Assembly (NCBI GenBank): GCA_964058845.1
Contig: CAXKVR010000105.1
Coordinates: forward strand, 248,001-312,000
Direction: 5' to 3'
Source of the DNA: Carex sylvatica
Lineage: Eukaryota > Streptophyta > Magnoliopsida > Poales > Cyperaceae
Length of the DNA: 64,000 bases
The notes beneath the pieces were generated by a model. That model was given only the letters and a program-made list of their open reading frames with translations. It was not told the DNA's origin and searched no databases. Below are positions 1 through 11,112 of the stretch, one piece after another. The position numbers and the translations under genes are program-made. Every line of letters starts with the position of its first letter. The first letter of the stretch is position 1.

Positions 1-915
1 AGTGCTTAAAGGTTTAGTTATAAAAAATGTTCAATAAGTTTCTTTGAAATAATAATGTAATTGCAATTTCCTTATTATTTATCCGCAATATTTTATTTTT
101 TAATAGTTGCTCCAGTACTTTACTTTTGAACCATGAGATGGAACATGGGCATTATGAAAAAATAAAATATATTTTTGATAATTTTGGATTTATTTTTTTC
201 AATTTATTACAATACGAAGGTTTAGTTATAAAAAGTGTTCAATAAGTTTTTTCAATTTTCAATTTATTACAAAGCTATAAGGCCACAATATTTGAATTTT
301 TTTCAATTTTCAATTTTGCATTTTTTAAAAAAAATTTCTTAATTTTGATTTTTTTTAAAATTTAAATAATAAGTTTCTTTGAAATAATAATGGACTTATT
401 TATAAATCTCATAAACTTAAGGTTTTATTTACAAAATGTGAAAAAAAAAGTACTACGTGGCACTAAGGCTACGCGGCCTGTTTTGGCTTCAATTTCGTTA
501 TGTGTTTTGTCGGTTATTTAAAAGCCATTGATCTTCAATTTCGCAAAAAAAAAAAAAAAAAAAAAAACAATAATGCAACTTGGGGTCTTAATTTCAAGTT
601 GCAGAAAAATTCAGCAACTTGAGTATTTTTAATAAAGCTCCAACAATCTAGTTATTTTTAGAAAAAAATAAAAATGTTGACAACAGAATAATAGAGGAAT
701 TTGTTCCATTTCAAATATTTCATTTTATTGAGACCGAGACTTCTATATGAGCGTCTCAAATTCAATTACATATTTTATTGTGGGACTAAAGTAATTGAGC
801 TCCGGACGGACCAGACTCGGTCTAGACAGCTTCTCATTTCCACTTTCTAAGAGCTGGCGCAGCCGCACAAGGCACAAGCATGTGAGAGAATCTGAGTCTC
901 TGAGAGACTGAGACC
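1..915. other. AT-rich non-coding DNA with internal direct repeats
   Basis: No gene is seen. A segment starting aaggtttagttataaaaa at about 7-40 recurs at about 218-250, and a block starting aagtttctttgaaataataa occurs near 38 and again near 371. There is a poly(A) run at 544-566. This looks like decayed transposon sequence of unknown family. Confidence 0.5.
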
Positions 916-925
916 ATGTGATGCT

Positions 926-964
926 TGCCTAAGGGCTTTCCCTCAAAAAAAAAAAAAAAAAAAA
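926..964 (+). mobile_element. 39-bp poly(A)-ended micro-retroposon with 10-bp target duplication
   Basis: The 10-mer ATGTGATGCT is present at 916-925 and again at 965-974. Between the copies lie 19 bp of unique sequence ending in ccctc, followed by about 20 A residues. A poly(A) end plus flanking direct repeats is the signature of LINE-type target-primed insertion, so this is probably a severely 5'-truncated SINE or LINE copy. Its right target duplication directly abuts the target duplication of the hAT element that starts at 983. Confidence 0.65.
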
Positions 965-982
965 ATGTGATGCTGTTGCCGC

Positions 983-1496
983 TAGAGGTTTGCTTTTACC
1001 CGCCCGGGTCGGACCCGACCCGTACCCGCCCGTGCCCGTTACCCGGGTTACCCGTGCCCGAGCCCGGGTATGGGTCGGGTAAACGGGTACACGGGTACGG
1101 GTAAAAAACGGGTAGGGTACGATTTTTTGGTTCAAAACCCGACCAAACCCGGTCCGATTTAAGTCCGACCCGACCCGACCCGACCCGACCAACCCGACCC
1201 GGACCCGGACCCGACCCCGACCCGACCCGACCCGACCCGACCCGACCCGTACCCGACCTGTACCCGACCCCGTACCCGACCCCGTACCCGACCCGTACCC
1301 GTTAAAAAATTCAAAAAAATTCAGAAAAATTCAAAAAAATTCAAAAAAATTCAAAAAAATTCAAAAAAAATTCAAAAAAATTCAGAAAAAATTCAAAAAA
1401 ATTCGAAAAAATTCAAATTTTTTTGAAATTTCGAATTTGCCGCCTAAAAAAAAAAAAAAAAAAAAAAAAAAACAGAAAAAACCAGAAAAAAAACAG

Positions 1497-1529
<33 letters not shown>

Positions 1530-1761
1530 GGACCGGACCGGGTACCCGACCCGGACCGGGTACCATACCCGGACCGCCCTACCCGTGCCGGGTACCACGG
1601 GCACGGGTAAAACTCGGGTCGGGTACGGTTTTTGAAAATTATACCCGAGTATACCCGCCCCGAGATACCCGTTTACCCGACCTACCCGTACCCGACCAAA
1701 CCCGTGGCCCGACCCCGGGTAAACCCGGTCCGCCCGGACCCGGTCCGAGGGCACAGCCCTA
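983..1761. mobile_element. Non-autonomous hAT-type element (779 bp) with CCCGA/ACCCG pentamers
   Basis: An exact 8-bp direct repeat GTTGCCGC flanks the element (975-982 and 1762-1769). The ends are imperfect inverted repeats starting TAGAGGTTTG and, read from the other side, TAGGGCTGTG. An 8-bp target duplication with TAG ends is typical of the hAT superfamily. The interior has no transposase. It consists of ACCCG/CCCGA pentamer arrays, an array of about ten ATTCAAAAAA-like units at about 1309-1410, and poly(A) tracts at about 1446-1470 and 1500-1527. Open frames through it are low-complexity artefacts. Confidence 0.8.
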
Positions 1762-2025
1762 GTTGCCGCTAAATTCCTTCCTCAACCTTTTGATTTTCTG
1801 TGGCGAATATAATGCATCACGGTAAAGATAATCCAAAAAACTTGAACTTTGGGGTTCGCACTATGTCGATGCGACTTCAGTCAGGGAGCCAGAGAATGCC
1901 GGTGCCGCCCCTTTTTTTTTTTTTCCTTTTTGTAAGCTTTGAGATTTGGGTAACGAAAGAGGCTTGAATTGATGGTGAATTCTCAAACAGAAAAGATTTG
2001 GACAGCCCCAGTTAGGGGTATTGTT

Positions 2026-2063
2026 TTTTTTTTATTATTTAATCCATGCGGCCACATAAAAGA
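2026..2063 (-). mobile_element. Possible 38-bp micro-retroposon (poly-T on plus strand)
   Basis: GGTATTGTT occurs at 2017-2025 and 2064-2072. The 38 bp between the copies begin with a T run, that is, a poly(A) end on the minus strand. The direct repeat is only 9 bp, so this is weaker than the similar insertions at 926, 3688, 5764 and 41744. Confidence 0.4.
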
Positions 2064-2462
2064 GGTATTGTTCTCGCTAAAACAAAAAATAAAATAAAAT
2101 GAGGGCTGCATTGGCATTCTGCGGCCTCTTGACTGGGGCTATATTGGCATAGTGGAGATCTCATTTTTTGGATCGTTATGTGCGGCCATAATAAATTTGA
2201 AATCTCTCTCAAAAAAGAGTTTTTTATTTATTTATTTTTGAAAAATATTTGAAATACAAATTTCGGCTGACCTATCTAAAAGCTATTTGATAAGCCGTAA
2301 AGTCATTTGATAGAAAATTCCAACGAAAATGATTGGAATTAAAAAAAATAAAAAAACAACTCAAAATAGGAGTGATTGGAATAAATATTATTAACAAGTT
2401 CAAACACCACCATTTTACTTTTTTTTTTCTGATTTTTTTTAATTAATATTTGTATCTTAAAG

Positions 2463-2686
2463 TTAATAATTCAATTATTCAACGATTATTCGCTTCATAT
2501 ATGTATTTGTGGATTATTCTCTCAGTATCCATGTTCGTTTAAGACAGATTTTATTTTAAACTTTAAAATTCATTTACTATTTATATTTGTATTTGTATAT
2601 ACTTATTGAAAGACGAATACATTCATATAAATTTGATATTAATATTATCTGCGAATTCATATAAATTCGCTCCGTTTACATCCCTG
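2463..2686. mobile_element. Degenerate hAT-like MITE fragment
   Basis: The right end reads ctccgtttacatccct, which matches the end style of the intact hAT MITE at 28171-28495 (ccgtttgcacccc). The interior has cgaat-rich and tattcg-rich stretches like that family. The left end cannot be placed, so the start is approximate. Confidence 0.35.
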
Positions 2687-2910
2687 AATGGATGACATGA
2701 AATTTGAAATTGTCTTATACATTTAATGTGCTTTCGTAAATATATAGGTTCAATTTACATGCAGCATTAAGATTACTCGTGTTTAGTTAGCTTTTTTTTT
2801 TTTATTGTTTTGTGTTTTTTTTTCCCTTTCTGTTGCTTCTTTTATTCTTTGTTGTTGTTGTATAATTATTATTAGACGAGGGATCTAATTATATTATTTT
2901 GTGGTAATAC

Positions 2911-3207
2911 TTTTTGTGACTTCAAAATTTAAACAGTCGATTCAAACTGTTTAACATGATCTCTATATTAAAATTTATTTGGAGACCAAATTTTATATTT
3001 TTGAAATTTTTTTAGTACTTTATTAAGATATGTACAAAATAATTGATATTTTCAGACAATTATGGACCATTAAAAAACAGTGATTTTAAAAATAAAAAAT
3101 AGTAAACAATTTTCAAAAAATATAAAATTTGGTCTTCAATTACATTTTAATATGGAAATCATGTTGAACGGTCCAGATCGATTGTTTGTATTTTAAAATC
3201 ACAAAAA
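2911..3207. mobile_element. Foldback MITE with shared core motif
   Basis: Long imperfect inverted repeats of about 100 bp start tttttgtgacttcaaaattt on the left and tttttgtgattttaaaat on the opposite strand at the right. The arms carry the core ggagaccaaatttta and its inverse, with atcatgttgaacggtccaga beside it. The same core recurs in the elements at 23331, 33020, 17160-17325 and 35150-35330. No coding capacity is seen. Confidence 0.65.
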
Positions 3208-3261
3208 TGACTTGTAAATATATGATGTCAAGGTGTGTCACAAAAATGACTAGTTGTTGGT

Positions 3262-3398
3262 GGGAAGCGTATCCTCTGCGGAGCTGTGCGGAGCTTTTTT
3301 TTTAATTCGGGCAAGATCTGATCTGGTCCGTCCGATCAAAACGAACGGACCAGATTAAAAGCTCCGCAGCTTAAGACTCCGCAGAAGATATGCTTCCG
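3262..3398. mobile_element. Short inverted-repeat element (about 137 bp)
   Basis: The ends ggaagcgtatcctctgcgga and, on the other strand, ggaagcatatcttctgcgga form terminal inverted repeats of about 20 bp or more. The centre holds a second palindrome built on ctggtccgt / acggaccag. A target duplication could not be fixed. Confidence 0.5.
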
Positions 3399-3687
3399 TT
3401 GTTGCTACTGCTGTGAAAAATGGGGGGTTTTTGAGTTGTAGTATATGAAGAATAATTGAGAGTTTTCACATAGTTTGTGAATTTTTACACAGTTATTATA
3501 ATATCCTTATTTATTATAGCCAAATTAGAAGGAATAGCTTTATCATTTTTGTTTCTAAATGACAACGTCTTAGTGCATGCTTGTGTAATTTCTCAGAACC
3601 TGAGTTTGCCCAGAGGAGAAGCAATATCCGACAAAATGTCAAAGTCCATCTAGATTGAAAATTCAATAATAGACAACTAATAATTAG

Positions 3688-3735
3688 ATTTCTAATGAAA
3701 TCGGTTAGAAAAACCCACTTTTTCAAAAAAAAACA
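3688..3735 (+). mobile_element. 48-bp poly(A)-ended micro-retroposon with 15-bp target duplication
   Basis: ACAACTAATAATTAG is present exactly at 3673-3687 and 3736-3750. The 48 bp between end in an A-rich tail (caaaaaaaaacaa). A 15-bp exact target duplication with a 3' A tail fits target-primed reverse transcription of a very short 5'-truncated template. Confidence 0.65.
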
Positions 3736-3750
3736 ACAACTAATAATTAG

Positions 3751-5062
3751 TAATCCACAAATTTCCTTTACGTTGTTTTCATTACAAAACAAGGATTCAG
3801 TCAAAATAAGAAGTAAACGAAGAAATCTTCATGCTGGGAAAGCAATAGATGCATTTATCTTCTATTATTTGCAATTTCTTGAGTTCTGTACTTCTGTTGG
3901 ATAAGTTCGAGATTGAATTCATGTTCATATGACATAAATTTTTTTTTTTTTTTTGAGAAGTTACCTCCACATGTGGTGTCAAACTATAAAAAGCCTATAA
4001 ATTGGGTACGGGCTCATAAATTGGGTTCTTACTTCAATTGATTTTGTGATTTGAATTTTTGTTAGATTTAAAACTACTTGGATTTTTTTACAATTGAGCT
4101 GAACTTTTAGATCTTGTTCGACAGTCCAATAAAGAATAGAAATAAAAAAAATTTGAACTGAAATTTACTGTTCACGTGAGAAAAAAAAATTCAATCTAAG
4201 TGAATTTTTTTTTTCATGTGAATAATAACTTTTTTTTTACTATCAAATATAACCTTAATGAACTAAGGAATGCATTGGATATATTTTGAATACAATGATG
4301 CTCTATGTTTAATGTTTCTTCTCTTGATTTGCAACATGTCATTTTTCTAAAAGCAAAGGAAAATAAAGAAAAGGAGATGCAAATACAATGTACATTTCTC
4401 TTCGGTTTCAATCACAACGACAAAAGTGCAAAATTACACACCGTATATATTGCAAAAAATAATTTATTTACTATATCAATAACTTAGCAAATTTCTTCAT
4501 ATTAATTTCAAAATGTTTTCATCCCTGTAGTTTCAATTTTGTTGACATGACAAAAAGAATTAATTTAACAAACATATAATTTTTGTTCAATTGCAGAGAT
4601 GAATAAGCTCATGCAAAATATTACAAAATCTTATGTAGTACTTTCATATAAATGGCTAATTTTAGAAAGATTGTTATATTACCAAGTACTATATATCTTT
4701 GTAATTAAAATTACAAATACCGCATTAATATTTTATAATTTCTTTACAAGCAAATGAAGATGATCGTAGTCAATCCAAAATCATTCAAATGAAATCAACA
4801 ACAAACAACAGAAACAATTCATATTAAAGACCATCAAAACAAAATCCGTTCGTGGTGAAATCTCTCTTTCTTTTTTTCTTTTTCTTTTTTTGTCCAGCTC
4901 ATATTAATCTATTGGGTAGCAGTACGTAATAGCAATTTTATGAACTACATATAAATTTAACAAAAAAACAAAATGAAAGAGGCGGACGACCATTTAAAGT
5001 TTTGATTTATTTTTAGACCACCAATTGTTATTTCTTAAAATTTGCTCCACAAAATGTACAAA
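3751..5062. other. Non-coding stretch with a small palindrome
   Basis: No gene is seen. At about 4165-4225 there is a small palindrome, ttcacgtgagaaaaaaaaa then ttttttttttcatgtgaa. A related version lies at about 9455-9515, so this is probably a small repeated MITE. The rest is unremarkable AT-rich DNA. Confidence 0.4.
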
Positions 5063-5248
5063 GGATCCTCTCCGTTACTGTGAAAGATTCTCTTCACTTT
5101 ACGGTATCAAACCTAACTCCTAACCGCTTTGGGATTCGGACTAGCACGGGGCAGTATTATTGGGCTTTGGGATTCGTGCCAAGTTAAAAAGAACGGTCCA
5201 GATCCAGTAATAGTAAAAGATTCCCTATTACAGTACCGGGAGGATCTG
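5063..5248. mobile_element. Short inverted-repeat element (about 186 bp)
   Basis: The ends ggatcctctccgttactgt and, reversed, agatcctcccggtactgt form imperfect inverted repeats. The inner arms include tgggattcg-type repeats. No coding capacity is seen. Confidence 0.45.
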
Positions 5249-5289
5249 ATTCGTTATTTTGTGGAATAGCCCAACTGACATAAATTAAT

Positions 5290-6780
5290 GGGCCGGAGAA
5301 CTACCCGGATCCGGCCCAAAATCCTACAGCTGTGCCAGCAATCCTACAGTTCATATTTTTTTCTTCGCTGTTAAAGGGTGAGGGGATATAGGCGCGAGTC
5401 ACCTGGAAGGCTGGAAGATCGGTAAAATATAATTAAATCGATTGAACAATCGATTTCACGAGCTCGCTTAGGTAAATCTGACTCTAACTGGTTGATTTTT
5501 AGCTTTCGCACCTTTCTTTTTCGTTTTATTATAGTGGGAATTTTCTCAATTAGTCTTAGTCAAGGAGGTATGTGATTATTTATGGAATGAATTTAAGGAA
5601 AGTAGGCTTCTTTCATTGTATTGTTATCTTAATTGTGTTAATTCAACTGGATTTCAAGGAGTCCGGGATCAGGCTTGATAGCAACCCAGGCGTCAGTTAG
5701 TAGAGATTTAGTTGCATTTTTTTGCTTTGCCATATCAGTGATAATTAAGATAATCTGTTGTTTCAGTAGCTTAAAAAGGGTAAATATAGGGCCTTGTGTA
5801 TAAACTTTTTCTTATCAATGCATTTGTTGGCATTTATTTATGCCAACCATAAAAAAAAAATATAATCTGTTGTTTTATAACTACTACATAGCTATTTGAG
5901 CAAGAAAAAAAAATGGTACATATGTGAAAATATCTTGTCTTCGTATTCGATGCAACTAGTAAGCATTGTATAGAAATCTGACATACTACCAGAATCTGGT
6001 ACTTAGAACACTTTCAGTTCTAGTGTTTACTCTCATAGACTGATTCTAGTGGCACCTATGTAATGTGCCTTGTAAATTACTAGCTTATATCTGTCAAATC
6101 TAGCTGCAGTTAGGATATTAGGGTATTGCAGTGGCTATCTTTTTTTATCTCCTAAAATCCAATTTGAGGTGCACAAATTGAAGAGAATAGATTAATTGGC
6201 TTACAAAAGGTATATTGGAGAGATGAGAACGCTATTGCACTTTTAGTTGTACCCTTCCGGCTTGCCTTGCATAAGGAAATATAAAAGCACTCATCACATA
6301 TTTACTTAGAAAAATATGGGAACATCATCTCTTCTTCCTCAGTTAAATAATATGAAACGGGCAAGGTTTTGTGCTGCCGTGCGGTCAACTCGGCGATTGA
6401 CAACAAAACCACTGTGGGAGGCTGTGCATTGTAGGTCTTGAAATATTATTGCCATGGGAACTGCGGATACTGGTGGCTGTGCCTGGCTGAGAAAGTGAGG
6501 GATTCCGGTCTGGGGTTTATCTACTGAAGCCTGAATTGGTAAAGGTCTGTACCAGCCCACATCAGTGAGCTTTGTAATACTTTTGAACCAGTCATATTTC
6601 TGTTGAAAATTAAGTCTGAACGTCAGCTTTAAATGTGAAGAGTCTTTATAGTAATGTGTAGGTTACTTGCTAATTTGAATAATGCATGTTGTTTTTCTAA
6701 TTTGTTCAGATTTCCGTACGAGCTGGGAGGTGATAGTTGACAAGGACAAGGAGATGTTATATTGATCAATTAAACACCAA
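5290..6780 (+). other. Weak candidate transcription unit with Site II-like promoter motifs
   Basis: Two TCP Site II-like motifs (gggccgg and ggcccaaa, 5291-5320) precede a GC-richer stretch at 5370-5430 that could be a 5' untranslated exon with a donor such as atcg|gtaaaa. A 29-codon open frame begins at 6352 (MKRARFCAAVRSTRRL, stop at 6439-6441). Another protein-like tail (DFRTSWEVIVDKDKEMLY, then stop) follows a good acceptor near 6709. I could not join these in frame with standard splice sites. This may be a non-coding RNA or a broken gene. Confidence 0.2.
5764..5861 (+). mobile_element. 98-bp poly(A)-ended SINE-like insertion with 14-bp target duplication
   Basis: ATAATCTGTTGTTT lies at 5750-5763 and exactly again at 5862-5875. 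The insertion ends in a hairpin (ttggcatttatttatgccaa) followed by a run of ten A residues and a T. A short 3' hairpin before poly(A) is common in plant SINEs. No box A or box B is left, so this would be a 5'-truncated copy. Confidence 0.65.
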
Positions 6781-6922
6781 TAGTCAATGATTATCGGGTA
6801 AGTTAATAATCAGAGCAAATTTTGTTCAGGACTTTTTGTTTTGTATCTTGTGCCAGTCAATGAATTTACAGTTAATGCATTTTCTCAGTCACAGTAAATT
6901 TTAGTTTACATACTTAAATTGA

Positions 6923-7190
6923 GAGCCAACTGATGCAAAGTTGCTATAATTGAGGCATCATTGAAGATAATTATAAAATAGTGACCAAGCATTTTGTGCT
7001 TAATTGATGCTTTATAAATTGGGATACATGGGAAACTACTTTTTCTTCTCTGTACATGCTTGAATTTAGAGCCAACTGATGCAAAGTTGCTATAATTGAG
7101 GCATCATTGAAGATAATTATAAAATAGTAACCGAGCATTTTGTGCTTAATTGATGCTGTATAAATTGGGATAAATGGGAAATTGTTTATA
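6923..7190. repeat. Direct duplication, 146-bp period
   Basis: A block of about 120 bp beginning gagccaactgatgcaaag at 6923 is repeated at 7069 with only a few differences. A short unrelated spacer lies between the copies. No open frame runs through it. Confidence 0.75.
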
Positions 7191-7273
7191 AATTTATCAT
7201 GACAACAGCATGAAATAAAACACTATATTATTCTTTTCTCCCCCTACCTTTCATCTTTTATTATAACAGAAAT

Positions 7274-8609
7274 TCATGGATAAAGCTCAATAACAGAGTC
7301 AACACCCAACTGAGCAGGTAATATCTTGTAATCAGAATAGCCTGCTACCAGTATGATATCATGCCATTCCTGCTTGTTGCGTTCCTTCGTATTAAAGAAA
7401 CACATCATTTGAATGTCAAAAAGAAGACTTGTCTCAACTGTTTTTGTGTCTTCACTCTTTAAATCTATGATGATTTCCATGACAATGACCTTGCCACCAT
7501 TACTTTTGCCAGATTCAATTGCTTCTTTGCATCACTTGAGTATCTGAACACAATCCTCGTGGTTCCAGTCATGAAGAACATTCTGAGAAACATGTTGGAA
7601 AATACAGTGAGTGACTTAATTAATTATTTTTATTTTTCTTACAAAATTGATTAAACCTAAAATATAATAATGTAGAGTTCAGCTGGAGCATGCATGAGAT
7701 CGAACATGGAGAGACCTTGAGAAAAATTGCATCAGCTGGAGGTATCTTTTTGAACATATCTCCCCCAACCACATCGAAGAAGTCATTTTTCCGAATCTCT
7801 GCAATGGCATGTGGAAGGTCAAACACTATGCATCTCAATCTGGGAAAGGCTTCGGCAATAATTTTGACAGAAGTTCCAGTGCCCCCACCGACATCCACCA
7901 GACTATGTAAGCCATCGAATATATGTGGGTAGGTTGCAACTAAGCTTCTCATTTTCGGCTCACTATGGGTTGCCATTGCCTCGTTGAATGTTACCTAGTT
8001 TGGACAGTTTAAATTTCCAATGTGAATATTAATTAATAGGATATAATAATCAATTTATGCATTATTTTCTTTTATATTTTATAGAACGCTTATAATTGCT
8101 TCTATGTGTTTCTGCTTGAATATAAGTTGACAAATTAGCAAATTAACAAGTATTCCTATTTAGTATTACCAATGTCGGGTCTTTCCTCTATGATTTCCCA
8201 GAACTGTTTCCCAACAAATGCTTTCTGGAACAGGGTGCATGTACCAGTATCTGTGAACACTTCGCTGAGATGGCCTCAACTTTTGTGGAATTCTGCATTT
8301 GTACTGCCATGCACGAAGGCGCCCATGTTGGAGCCGTTGATCAGAATGAGCTCTGAAGTCTGAAACGGGTGTGAGAAGGTAACTTTCTTCGGTTTGCATG
8401 AAGATTCCTTGGTGAACAAGAAGTGCCATGAGATGGCCCAGCATTGAGTCCTTCTCAGGTGGAATCGGTATTGAACGAGCGAGTTTGTTCAAAGGCATGG
8501 GCCGGCCATATGCTTGTATGTGCCCCGGTATGTCTAGATCCACAGCACACTTGAGAACGAAACTATTGATGTAAGCTAGAGTGAGGTTTTCGATTCTGGT
8601 AATCTCCAT
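7274..8609 (-). pseudogene. Class II plant O-methyltransferase pseudogene, three exons
   Basis: The family transfers methyl groups from S-adenosylmethionine to hydroxyls of phenolics or alkaloids in the cytosol. Exon 1 (8609 to about 8169) starts MEITRIENLTLAYINSFV, the dimerisation domain. Exon 2 (7994-7716) carries the SAM-binding motif LVDVGGGTGT and GGDMFKKIPPADAIFLK. Exon 3 (7582-7274) carries VLHDWNHEDC with the catalytic His and ends GVDSVIELYP. Several lesions are visible: a frameshift after LLTPVS in exon 1; a TGA where Trp or Arg would be expected in EFHKS-stop-GHLSE; a reading-frame mismatch across the exon 1/2 junction; and a TGA in ILK-stop-CKEA in exon 3. Splice sites are otherwise recognisable. 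The gene is therefore old and non-functional. The substrate class cannot be assigned. Confidence 0.85.
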
Positions 8610-8699
8610 ATGTATATATTTGTGCAATGTATATGTATATGTAAAAGCCTAGGTGCCAGTAATCTGTTTATATAAAGGCATTTGTAGGTAGTTGCTGAT

Positions 8700-10683
8700 G
8701 TTGTAGTTTGCTTGTTTTCTCTGAACAAATTAATCGGTCTTTTTAATTTAGTGACGTGTGTTTAATTAATTTTTCTCAGATATTAATTAAGGCCAATATA
8801 TATAACCCGGTTTTCAAAGGTGTCATTTATCACAGTTGATTTTTCAAACTATAGTGATTATGACAACTAAAAATTTCTGTCTAAGCTGGTGTGTTTTCTC
8901 TAAAGAAAACAAGGGTTACTACCATTACCATAATGATAAATGAATTATTCAAGTTCGATTTGATGGAGTGAAAAGTTTGTAATTCGTGTATAATTCGGGA
9001 ATAATTTGATCTCCAAAGGGAGCAAAAGTGAAAACCAAAAAAAAAAAAAAAGGAAAAATAAATATATTTTTTTATATTTTATTCGCAAATGAAATATTAA
9101 AAATATTTTTTTCGCATTTTATTTGTTATTCGTTTTGAAAACATAAAAATATATATATATTTGTGAATAAAACGTGAATCATGACTATGGTTACTACCAG
9201 CGAAATGTCCGCAGTAATAACATTTATATTTTTGAAGAATGTATTTTTCATTTGTTATTAATTTGTGAATTACGTTCTAAATGATACGGAGGTATATATC
9301 GTTGTCTGATTTTTAGAAAGCCGGTCAGCTTTTGACTTTTGACTTATATAATAGTGGAAATAATTTCACTTATTCTTATTCATTGAGAGACTGTTCGGCG
9401 TGCACGTAGGAATGGAAAAAGAAATATGAATGTAAAATTTTTGAACTGATTTTTATTGTTTATATGAGAAAAAAAATTCAGTCTGAATTTTTTTTTTTTT
9501 TCACGTGAACAGTAATTTCTGAACTAGCCTTAAGATAAACTGATAAAGACTGGTATAAAAAAACTGAGACCTACTTTCTGATTGTTTACGTTACAAACTA
9601 GTAATGAAATTTGATACTATATTTTGAAAGAAGGTTAAGGTTTGTACATATTAATTAATGATGAATAATACAGTTCAAAGGCTTAACTATCCGTACTATA
9701 GTTTATTTTACATGAATGATATATAAATGGATTCATATCTTCGCAAAGCGCAAATTGTCAATTAGTCCCAGTTGTATATTGCTAAATAATTTAGTGGATG
9801 GATACTGGTACTAACAGGGTATGATCAGTTGTTTTGTTATTTAGAAGATAATACTTTGGTAGACTATCAGTGTAGCTAATTGACCTCTCTATATGTAGAA
9901 ATATATGTATATAGTAGTATCGTGCACATATTACAAGAGAACAAAAATATTCATACTAAATAACATATTTTCATAAAAAATTTAGACCAAATAACAAATA
10001 ACATTTCTTAAATGACCTAATAAACGACATATACATGTAAATAATATTTCTTAAATAACATATTAAGTGACATATATGTTTTTGTTTTTCCTTTTCGACA
10101 TATTTTTATAAAAATTCTCATAAAAAATAACATATTAAATGACAAATAACATTCTTTAAATGATATACAAAGATAGAAAGAAATTAAGACATGATCAATC
10201 AATCAATTAGAAAAAAATCCTTATAAGACATTTGAAAAATGAAAAGAAATTAGGACTAATAAGAAAGAAAATATAATTTTCATATGACGAGTGTGTGTCT
10301 AACTAAATTTGGATTTCTACTCGTAAAAAAACATAAACAAATGCATAGAATCAGAATTAAAATAGTATATTATTTAATTGGCGGACTTATATTCAATATG
10401 AAAATATATCTTTTAATTACAGTTATGTTGACGGATCATAACATCTACGTTCTTAACTATATAAGAATTGAGATATATATGTATAGTAGATTACAAAATT
10501 TTCGAGGTTTGTTGTTCTTTTGTTTTTATGCAATGGTAGCAGGTCCCACTATTATTTTACAATAGAGACAGTGCATACAAATGGGTTTGTCATGAATTGA
10601 ATGTACCTATTTGATTGCTCCATTGCTTGGTCCATTTTCAACAAATTACAAGTAGACAGTCAAGGAGACCGTTGATAAACCAA
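8700..10683. other. Non-coding AT-rich DNA upstream of the methyltransferase pseudogene
   Basis: No gene is seen. A small palindromic insert at about 9455-9515 resembles the one at 4165-4225. At 9960-10175 the motif aaataacatttcttaaatga recurs in degenerate form several times. Open frames here are AT-rich chance frames. Confidence 0.5.
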
Positions 10684-11112
10684 GGAGTAAAGCTAGGGTG
10701 TGATGTGCTCATCAAGAGAGTTTGGTGACCACAACTTCAAAAGTTCATCGGATCGACTTCAAACGCTAAATTCAAACTGTTGAAATCTATGTATTTCATG
10801 AGTGATGCATATACATGCAAAATTTTAAAATTTTTGAGTTTATTTACTACATGGTCAAGCGGTTAAAGAAATGAATATTTTATAAGTTAATTTATAAGTT
10901 GTTTTATATATTCAATTTTTATTATTTTTTTGACCGCTTGACTGTGTAGCAAATAAATTCGAAACTTTTAAAATTTTGCATATACATGTATCACTCATGA
11001 AGTACATGAATTTCAACGGTTTGAATTCAGCATTTGACGTTAATCCGATATAATTTTGAAGTTGTACTCACCAAACTCTCTTGATGAGTACATCACACCC
11101 TAACTTTGCTCC
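10684..11112. mobile_element. Foldback MITE (about 430 bp)
   Basis: The left end ggagtaaagctagggtgtga is mirrored at the right by ggagcaaagttagggtgtga on the other strand. Inverted similarity continues for about 200 bp on each side. It includes atcaagagagtttggtga, ttgcatatacatg-like sequence and a gaccgcttgac / gtcaagcggt centre. Related sequence is found in the elements near 24559 and 31500-32100. Confidence 0.75.

Noticed and set aside
1010..1300. Interstitial telomere-like or CRISPR-like array
   Set aside because: The unit is a degenerate 5-mer (CCCGA/ACCCG), not TTTAGGG, and there are no spacers; it is the interior of a transposon with an 8-bp target duplication.
929..1754. Long low-complexity open frames in both strands (Arg/Gly/Pro-rich and poly-Lys/Phe)
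   Set aside because: They arise from ACCCG pentamers and poly(A) tracts inside a hAT MITE; no promoter, splice sites or protein homology.
6339..6560. Minus-strand 73-codon frame (MGWYRPLPIQASV...)
   Set aside because: No family recognised, no splice context; the opposite strand has equally plausible frames and promoter-like motifs.
7690..7932. Plus-strand 80-codon frame
   Set aside because: Antisense shadow of exon 2 of the O-methyltransferase pseudogene.
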